This document shows positions 5,164 to 10,045 of a stretch of 10,045 nt of DNA, piece by piece. The translations under genes were made by a program, and so were the position numbers. The stretch is from JAJYVT01 sp036796435 (GTDB taxonomy: Bacteria > Actinomycetota > Acidimicrobiia > Acidimicrobiales > RAAP-2). Positions within the stretch are counted from its first letter, which is position 1; each line of letters starts with the position of its first letter. Below the pieces are notes generated by a model. It had not been told where the DNA came from, did no database searches, and was given only the letters and a program-made list of their open reading frames with translations. Location of the stretch: contig DAIRCY010000094.1 in the NCBI GenBank assembly GCA_036796435.1, forward strand, positions 1-10,045, in the 5' to 3' direction.

Positions 5164-7008
5164 ATGTGCGGGATCATCGGCGTCACCGGTGACGACCAGG
5201 CTCTGGCCACGATCTTCGACGGCCTCCGCCGGCTCGAGTACCGCGGCTACGACTCGGCCGGCGTCGCGCTCGTCGACGGTGACACCCTGTTCCGGGAGCG
5301 GGCCGCCGACGGCACCCACTCGGTGGACGACCTCGTGGTGGCGGTCGCCTCCGGGGCGGCCCCGCCGGAGTCGAAGACCGGGATCGGCCACACGCGTTGG
5401 GCGACCCACGGCGGTCCGACCGTCCGGAACGCCCACCCGCACGTCGACTGCGCGGGGCGCGTCGCAGTCGTCCACAACGGGATCATCGAGAACCACGCCG
5501 ACCTCGCCGCCCCCCTCCTGTCACGAGGCCACGGCTTCACCTCCGAGACCGACACCGAGGTCCTCGCTCACCTGCTCGAAGAGGAGCTGGCAGCCGGGGC
5601 GGACCTGCCCGAGGCAATGCGCACCACCCTGGCACGCCTGCGCGGCGCGTTCAGCGTGGTCGCGGTGACCGTCGACGACCCTTCTCTGATCGTCGCGGGC
5701 CGCCGGTCGGTCCCGCTCCTCGCCGCCCTCGGCGACGGGACCGGGTTCGTCGCATCCGACGTCTCCGCTCTCCTCGGACGCGCGGCGCGCTACTTCGCCC
5801 TCGACGACGACCAGGTGGCCGAGGTCCGCCCGGGCGCGCTGCGCGTCACCACCCTCGAGGGCGAAGAGGTCGAGCCGACGGCCGTCACCGTCGACCCTTC
5901 CTGGGACGTCGTCGCCGCGCAGATGGGCGGCTACGACGACTTCATGTCGAAGGAGATCCACGAGCAGCCGCGGGCGATCGCCGACACCCTCCTCGACCGG
6001 CGGGCCGCGAACGGTTCGATCGTGCTCGACGAGCTCCACCTGTCACCTGACGAGCTTCGGGCAGTGGACAAGGTGGTGGTGGTCGCGTGCGGGAGCAGCT
6101 TCCACGCCGGCATGGTCGCCAAGTACGCGATCGAGCGATGGGCGCGGCTTCCCGCAGAGGTCGAGATCGCGAGCGAGCTCCGCTACCGCGAGCCGGTACT
6201 GCACGAACGCACCCTCGTGGTGGGGGTGAGCCAGTCCGGCGAGACCCTCGATACCCTCGAGGCGCTCCGCGAAGCGCGCCGCGCCGGCGCGCGCACGCTC
6301 GTCGTCTCGAACGTCGTGCACTCGACGATGGCGCGCGAGGCGGACGGCACGATCTACACGCGCGCGGGGCCGGAGGTGAGTGTGGCGTCGACGAAGTGCC
6401 ACGTCGCGCAGATCGTCGCCTTGGAGTTCCTCGCCCTCGCGCTCGCGCAGTGGCGGGGGACGCTCGGGCCGCGGGCGGTCACGGAGGTCCTCGACGAGAT
6501 GCAGAAGCTCCCAGCCGCCGTCGAGGAGGCGCTCGGCCGGGCGAAAGAGGTGGGGGACGTCGCCGACGCTCTCCTCGGCGCCCGGGACTTCTTCTTCATC
6601 GGGAGGAACCTCGGCTACCCCGTGGCGCTCGAGGGCGCCCTCAAGCTGAAGGAGATCTCCTACCTGCGCGCGGAAGGCTATCCGGCAGGCGAGCTGAAGC
6701 ACGGTCCGCTCGCGCTCGTCGAGCCCGGCACCGTCGTCGTCGCGGTACTCGACCCGCTGCGGGACAAGATGCGCTCGAACGTCGCGGAGGCGGTCGCGCG
6801 CGGCGCGACGGTGGTGGCGATCGCGTCGGACGAGGACCTCGACGCCGACGGGGACCACGTCTTGCGGGTCCCGTCCGTCACCGATCCGGTGCTCGCGCCG
6901 GTCGTCGAGGTGATCCCCTTGCAGCTCCTCGCGTACGGCCTCGCGCGGCGGCTCGGCAACGACGTCGACCGGCCGCGCAACCTGGCGAAGACCGTGACCG
7001 TCGAATGA
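5164..7008 (+). CDS. glmS: Glutamine--fructose-6-phosphate aminotransferase (isomerizing)
   Basis: GlmS makes glucosamine-6-phosphate from fructose-6-phosphate and glutamine, the committed step of amino-sugar synthesis. The 614-residue protein starts MCGIIGVTG; Cys2 becomes the N-terminal nucleophile after Met removal, which fixes the ATG at 5164. The class II glutaminase domain (about 2-220) shows YRGYDSAGVAL, GIGHTRWATHG, NGIIENH and TDTEV. The first SIS domain has CGSSFHAG (309-316) and SQSGETLDT (356-364). The second SIS domain has GRNLGYPVALEGALKLKE and AGELKHGPLAL (Glu510, His513). The C-terminus PRNLAKTVTVE places Lys609 at the position of the E. coli active-site lysine. It follows glmM by 9 nt without a clear Shine-Dalgarno, so coupling is likely. 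The glmS ribozyme of Firmicutes cannot fit in this junction. The length matches the family (609 in E. coli). Confidence 0.98.
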   Translation: MCGIIGVTGDDQALATIFDGLRRLEYRGYDSAGVALVDGDTLFRERAADGTHSVDDLVVAVASGAAPPESKTGIGHTRWATHGGPTVRNAHPHVDCAGRVAVVHNGIIENHADLAAPLLSRGHGFTSETDTEVLAHLLEEELAAGADLPEAMRTTLARLRGAFSVVAVTVDDPSLIVAGRRSVPLLAALGDGTGFVASDVSALLGRAARYFALDDDQVAEVRPGALRVTTLEGEEVEPTAVTVDPSWDVVAAQMGGYDDFMSKEIHEQPRAIADTLLDRRAANGSIVLDELHLSPDELRAVDKVVVVACGSSFHAGMVAKYAIERWARLPAEVEIASELRYREPVLHERTLVVGVSQSGETLDTLEALREARRAGARTLVVSNVVHSTMAREADGTIYTRAGPEVSVASTKCHVAQIVALEFLALALAQWRGTLGPRAVTEVLDEMQKLPAAVEEALGRAKEVGDVADALLGARDFFFIGRNLGYPVALEGALKLKEISYLRAEGYPAGELKHGPLALVEPGTVVVAVLDPLRDKMRSNVAEAVARGATVVAIASDEDLDADGDHVLRVPSVTDPVLAPVVEVIPLQLLAYGLARRLGNDVDRPRNLAKTVTVE

Positions 7009-7373
7009 CCCCGATCGCCGGCGTGGGGGTCGACGCGGTGGACGTCGCTCGCTTCGGCGCCGCGCTCGACCGTCGGCCGGCGATCGCGACACGGCTCTTC
7101 ACCGACGCGGAGCGGCGCGATGGGGGAGCCGACGTGCAGCGGCTCGCTGTGCGCTTTGCCGCGAAGGAAGCGACGATGAAGGCACTCGGCGGAGGGATCG
7201 GCAGCTTCGGCTGGCGCGACGTCGAGGTGGTGCGGCTCGAGAGCGGCGCACCGCAGCTCCGTCTCTCCGCGGGCGCCGCCTCGCTGGCGGCGCGCCACGG
7301 AGTCGGGCAGTGGCATGTGTCGCTCACCCACACGGCGACCGTCGCGATCGCGATGGTGGTGGCCGAGGCCTGA
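7005..7373 (+). CDS. acpS: Holo-[acyl-carrier-protein] synthase
   Basis: AcpS transfers 4'-phosphopantetheine from CoA to a serine of acyl carrier protein, switching it on for fatty acid synthesis. The 122-residue length is typical of the small trimeric type. The N-terminal IAGVGVDAVDVARF carries the magnesium ligand Asp10. The central RFAAKEATMKALGGGI carries Lys54 and the second metal ligand Glu55. The end shows WHVSLTHTATVAIAMVV, the conserved last strand. The ATG overlaps the glmS stop as ATGA, a classic coupling junction, and the stop lies 2 nt before nnr. The acpS-nnr adjacency is widespread in bacteria. The long open frame that continues upstream of this ATG inside glmS is only a shadow. 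Confidence 0.95.
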   Translation: MTPIAGVGVDAVDVARFGAALDRRPAIATRLFTDAERRDGGADVQRLAVRFAAKEATMKALGGGIGSFGWRDVEVVRLESGAPQLRLSAGAASLAARHGVGQWHVSLTHTATVAIAMVVAEA

Positions 7374-7375
7374 CC

Positions 7376-8743
7376 ATGCGGCCCGTCGTCACCGTGGCCG
7401 AGATGCGTGCGGCCGATGCGGCGGCGCCCGCCCCAGAGGAAGTCCTGGTCCGCCGCGCCGGCACGGCGACCGCCGTCGCGGCTCTCCGGATGCTCGGCGG
7501 CGCCTATGCAAAGCGCGTCGTGGTCCTCGCGGGCAAGGGCAACAACGGCGCCGACGGCAAGGTCGCGGCAGAAGTCCTGCGACGCCGGGGCGCGAGGGTC
7601 ACGGTGGTCGGCCCCGACGCGACGATCGGCGACTGCGACCTCGTGATCGACGCGGCGCTCGGGACGGGGCTGCGCGGCCCGTACGACGCACCCGAGCCGC
7701 CCGCGCGCGCCCAGGTGCTCGCGGTCGACATCCCCTCGGGCGTCGACGGCGACACCGGCGCCGCGCCCGGTCGCCCCATGACCGCGGCGCGCACCGTGAC
7801 CTTCGCCGCCCTGAAGCCGGGGCTGCTGCAGGGGGACGGGCCGAGGTTCGCGGGGAGCGTCGAGGTGGCGGACATCGGCCTCGGCGAGCTTCACGCCCGG
7901 ATCTCGCTCGTCGACGACGGCGACGTCGCCCGCCTCGTGCCGCGCCGTGCCGTCGTCACGCACAAGTGGGCGACCGCGGTCTGCGTGGTCGCCGGCTCGC
8001 CCGGCATGGAAGGCGCCGCCACGCTTTCGACGGAGGGCGCCGCGCGCGCGGGCGCCGGGATGGTGCGGCTCGGCGTCCCAGGGAGCGCCGGGTTGCCGGG
8101 GGGCGGCGGTCCGTGGCCGACCGAGGCCGTCCGATTCGACCTGCCAGCGAGCGGCTGGTCCAAGGACGTGCTCACGGTCCTCGAACGGTGCCGGGCGCTC
8201 GTGATCGGGCCGGGCCTCGGCAGGACGCCCGAGACCGTGGAGGAGGTCCGGGCGGTGGTGGCAGCCGCCGGGGTGCCCGTCGTCGTCGACGCCGACGCGC
8301 TCTTCTCGCTCGGCGACGCCGACTCCGCTCGCCGTGTCGTCGCTGGCGACCGGCCCGTCGGCGAGTACGCCCGGCTGGTCGGGGTCGAGCCCGGCGCTGA
8401 CCGGGTCGCCGCAGCGCGCCGCCTCGCAGAGGTGCTCGGAGCGGTCGCACTCGTGAAGGGCTCGCTCACCGCGGTCGCGTCGCCCACCGGAGAGGTGCTG
8501 CTCTCCTCTGCAGGGAGCGCCCGCCTCGCGACGGCGGGCACCGGTGACGTCTTGTCCGGGGTGATCGGCGCCTTTCTCGCACGCGGGATGACGCCGCTCG
8601 AGGCTGCGGCCGTGGCCGCCCACGTCCACGGGCGGGCCGCGTCCGACGGGAGCGCCGAAGGGCTCGTGGCCGGAGACCTGCCCCGGCTCGTCTCCGCCCG
8701 CCTGTCCCGGGCGTTCGGCGAGGCAGGGCCGGCCGGTGGGTGA
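7376..8743 (+). CDS. nnr: Bifunctional NAD(P)HX epimerase / ADP-dependent dehydratase
   Basis: This 455-residue YjeF-family fusion repairs hydrated NADH and NADPH: the N-terminal domain epimerises the R/S hydrates and the C-terminal domain dehydrates the S form using ADP. The N-domain (about 1-185) shows TVAEMRAADAAAP, VLAGKGNNGADG (50-61, with Ala for the second Gly of the usual GNNGGDG), DAALGTGLRG and VDIPSGVDGDTG (Asp118). The C-domain (about 190-450) shows THKWATAVCVVAGSPGMEGAA, VIGPGLG, VVDADALFSL and AGTGDVLSGVIGAFL with catalytic-site Asp391. The conserved TPH-x-GE signature is missing: residues 325-331 read DRPVGEY, as if six or seven residues between Pro/Val and Gly-Glu were deleted in frame. 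The ATG at 7376 follows acpS by 2 nt and precedes the first motif by few residues. Dehydratase activity is uncertain because of the gap. Confidence 0.93.
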   Translation: MRPVVTVAEMRAADAAAPAPEEVLVRRAGTATAVAALRMLGGAYAKRVVVLAGKGNNGADGKVAAEVLRRRGARVTVVGPDATIGDCDLVIDAALGTGLRGPYDAPEPPARAQVLAVDIPSGVDGDTGAAPGRPMTAARTVTFAALKPGLLQGDGPRFAGSVEVADIGLGELHARISLVDDGDVARLVPRRAVVTHKWATAVCVVAGSPGMEGAATLSTEGAARAGAGMVRLGVPGSAGLPGGGGPWPTEAVRFDLPASGWSKDVLTVLERCRALVIGPGLGRTPETVEEVRAVVAAAGVPVVVDADALFSLGDADSARRVVAGDRPVGEYARLVGVEPGADRVAAARRLAEVLGAVALVKGSLTAVASPTGEVLLSSAGSARLATAGTGDVLSGVIGAFLARGMTPLEAAAVAAHVHGRAASDGSAEGLVAGDLPRLVSARLSRAFGEAGPAGG

Positions 8744-9923
8744 GGCGCGCACCCGCCCGGCCTGGGTCGAGGTGGACCTCGACGCGCTGGCCCACAACGT
8801 CACACTTCTCGCGCGGCGAGCGGCACCCGCCGCGCTCTGCGCTGTCGTGAAGGCGGACGCCTACGGCCACGGCGCGGTGCAGGTGGCGCGTACCGCCCTC
8901 GAGTCGGGGGCGGCCGGCCTCGCTGTCGCGGTCGTCGACGAGGGTCTCGAACTCCGCGAGCACGGCATCGACGCTCCGGTCCTCGTCCTCTCCGAGTGCG
9001 TCGCCGACGCGGCGGAGCTGCTCGTGCGTGCCGGCCTCACGGCGACCGTCACCACGCGCGCGGGCGCAGCGGCGCTGGCCGCCGCCGCCACTCGTTCGGG
9101 CACGCGGGCCGCGGTGCACGTGAAGGTGGACACCGGCATGCACCGGATCGGCGTGGCCCCCGACGAGGCCGCGGCGCTCGTCGAAGCCGCGCGGGCCGAG
9201 CCCGCCTTGCGCGTCGAGGGGCTCTGGACGCACCTCGCCGTGGCGGACGGCGCCACCGCCGAGGACCGGGCGTTCTGCGCGCGCCAGCTGGAGCGGTTCG
9301 ACGCGGTGGTCGCGGCCCTGCCCGAGCGGCCCCCCGTGCTCCACGCCGCCAACACCGCCGGCGCGATCGCGTGGCCGGCGGCCCGATACGACATGGTCCG
9401 CTGCGGCATCGGCTTGTACGGCTACGCGCCGTCTTCTGCCATGGCGGGCGGTGCCGCGGGCGGCGAGGTGGCGTCCTTCGTCGCAGGCCTCCGCCCCGTC
9501 CTCTCGCTGCACGCGCGGGTGAGCGCGGTGCGCGAGCTCGACGCGGGCGACCGCCCCTCCTACGGCCGGCGCCGGGCGCCGCCCGGGCGAGGGACCGGCG
9601 CGACGGTGCCCATCGGCTACGCCGACGGCGTGCCCCGCCGTCTCTTCGACACGGGCTGCCCCCTGCTCGTCGGCGGCCGCCGCCGGCCCCTGGCCGGCGT
9701 GGTCACGATGGACCAGCTCATGGTCGACTGCGGCCCTTGGACGCCGGTCGAGCCTGGCGACGAGGTCGTGCTCCTCGGGCGACAGGGGACGGAGACGATC
9801 ACCGCGGCCGACTGGGCCGAGCGGCTGGGGACCATCTCCTACGAGGTCCTCTGCGACATCGGGCCCCGGGTGACGCGCGTCTACACGGGGTCGGGGGGCA
9901 CGGGGTCGGGGGTGCCGGCGTGA
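8736..9923 (+). CDS. alr: Alanine racemase
   Basis: Alr is a PLP enzyme that interconverts L- and D-alanine, supplying D-Ala for peptidoglycan. The 395-residue protein opens with WVEVDLDALAHNV. AVVKADAYGHGA carries the PLP lysine Lys39. KVDTGMHRIGV has Arg137, equivalent to Arg136 in the Geobacillus enzyme, and GLWTHLAVAD has His166. HAANTAG and RCGIGLYGYAPS (Arg222) follow. The second catalytic base is Tyr276 in the SYG motif, 19 residues before Tyr295 of IGYADG, as in Geobacillus. The substrate-entry TMDQLM is at 324-329. The GTG at 8736 overlaps the end of nnr by 8 nt, with AGGCAGGG just upstream. The C-terminus is extended by a low-complexity tail, TGSGG repeated twice, from a 15-bp duplication. 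The role is clear and fits the cell-wall context. Confidence 0.96.
   Translation: MGEARTRPAWVEVDLDALAHNVTLLARRAAPAALCAVVKADAYGHGAVQVARTALESGAAGLAVAVVDEGLELREHGIDAPVLVLSECVADAAELLVRAGLTATVTTRAGAAALAAAATRSGTRAAVHVKVDTGMHRIGVAPDEAAALVEAARAEPALRVEGLWTHLAVADGATAEDRAFCARQLERFDAVVAALPERPPVLHAANTAGAIAWPAARYDMVRCGIGLYGYAPSSAMAGGAAGGEVASFVAGLRPVLSLHARVSAVRELDAGDRPSYGRRRAPPGRGTGATVPIGYADGVPRRLFDTGCPLLVGGRRRPLAGVVTMDQLMVDCGPWTPVEPGDEVVLLGRQGTETITAADWAERLGTISYEVLCDIGPRVTRVYTGSGGTGSGVPA
9884..9912 (+). repeat. 15-bp tandem duplication with a G-quadruplex motif at the end of alr
   Basis: A 15-bp unit beginning CACGGGGTCGGGGG occurs twice, at 9884-9898 and 9899-9913, identical over the first 14 bases. It encodes the Alr tail TGSGGTGSG. 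Its guanine runs are 9887-9890, 9893-9898, 9902-9905 and 9908-9912, separated by loops of 2, 3 and 2 nt. This is a canonical four-tract G-quadruplex motif on the coding strand, so it would also be present in the mRNA. It ends 7 nt before the GTG of the next gene, in the position of that gene's ribosome binding site. Confidence 0.85.
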
Positions 9924-10045
9924 GGCTCCGAAGTGGCGCGGCGCTCGGCGCGGGGCTCGCCGGCGGGGCGGGGCTCCTCTATGTGATGCAGCGCTCCGCG
10001 GCCGCGCGCTGGCGCGTCGGCATCGAGGAGCTCGCGGCGGCGGGG
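9920..10045 (+). CDS. N-terminus of a probable membrane-anchored alpha/beta hydrolase (partial)
   Basis: The first 42 codons of a gene that runs off the right edge are visible. It starts at a GTG overlapping the alr stop as GTGA. The peptide has a short basic start (MRLRSG), then a Gly/Ala/Leu-rich hydrophobic stretch (about residues 7-22, ending in LLYVMQ), then a basic and polar segment RSAAARWRVGIEELAAAG. This looks like a signal anchor followed by the start of a cytoplasmic or exported domain. In many Actinobacteria the gene after alr is an alpha/beta hydrolase with such an N-terminal membrane segment, which is why I propose that family. The catalytic domain lies beyond the window, so the call rests on context and the N-terminal pattern only. 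Confidence 0.45.
   Translation, partial: MRLRSGAALGAGLAGGAGLLYVMQRSAAARWRVGIEELAAAG

Noticed and set aside
5150..5166. glmS ribozyme or riboswitch upstream of glmS
   Set aside because: The glmM-glmS junction is only 9 nt long and has no room for a structured RNA outside coding sequence.
3745..5496. Antisense open frame of 583 codons over glmM and the start of glmS
   Set aside because: It is a shadow of glmM, whose catalytic motifs are intact on the + strand. The antisense product shows no recognisable domain.
7310..7375. Upstream start for nnr inside acpS
   Set aside because: The 22 extra residues (MACVAHPHGD and on) overlap acpS and are not part of the YjeF family. ATG 7376 sits 2 nt after the acpS stop and just before the first conserved motif.
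6878..8803. Antisense open frame of 641 codons over glmS, acpS, nnr and alr
   Set aside because: It spans four well-supported + strand genes with intact motifs and has low-complexity composition, as expected of a GC shadow.
1..10045. Hidden defence, mobile or biosynthetic system
   Set aside because: Every stretch except 2842-2982 is covered by a recognised housekeeping gene on one strand with uniform composition. I saw no integrase, transposase, tRNA attachment site or unexplained gene cluster.

Overview
This window is a dense, one-directional stretch of chromosome from a very GC-rich bacterium. All supported genes are on the + strand. Protein sequences and gene order point to Actinomycetota. 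S4, L17 and S9 end in EQLIVEYYSK, GDNAPMARIELV and KKARKAPQYSKR, tails I recognise from mycobacterial homologues. RpoA lacks the long acidic tail of mycobacterial alpha, and S4 is the zinc (four-cysteine) type, so a deep-branching class such as Acidimicrobiia is more likely than Mycobacterium or Streptomyces. That placement is inference.

Layout. Positions 1-2841 hold the end of the alpha ribosomal operon: the last codons of rpsK (S11), then rpsD (S4), rpoA (RNA polymerase alpha), rplQ (L17) and truA (tRNA pseudouridine synthase). The only real intergenic space, about 140 bp at 2842-2982, holds three perfect 16-bp tandem repeats, a strong GC hairpin and possible promoter elements. After it come rplM (L13) and rpsI (S9), and then, with no junction longer than 9 nt, glmM, glmS, acpS, a bifunctional NAD(P)HX repair gene (nnr), alr, and the first 42 codons of a membrane-anchored protein, probably an alpha/beta hydrolase.

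How the genes work together. The first half makes ribosomal proteins, the polymerase assembly subunit and a tRNA modification enzyme. The second half makes cell-wall and lipid precursors. GlmS forms glucosamine-6-phosphate and GlmM converts it to glucosamine-1-phosphate for UDP-GlcNAc. Alr supplies D-alanine for the peptidoglycan stem peptide. AcpS activates acyl carrier protein for fatty acid synthesis. Nnr repairs damaged NAD(P)H. Tight spacing and stop/start overlaps from rplM to the window end suggest one transcription unit coupling ribosome production to envelope growth.

I found no mobile element, CRISPR array, defence system, tRNA or rRNA, and no undescribed multi-gene system. The points worth a second look are local: truA has no ATG, GTG or TTG start and apparently uses CTG; Nnr lacks its TPH-x-GE signature; there is a repeat and hairpin leader before rplM; and a 15-bp duplication creates a canonical G-quadruplex motif at the alr / next-gene junction.
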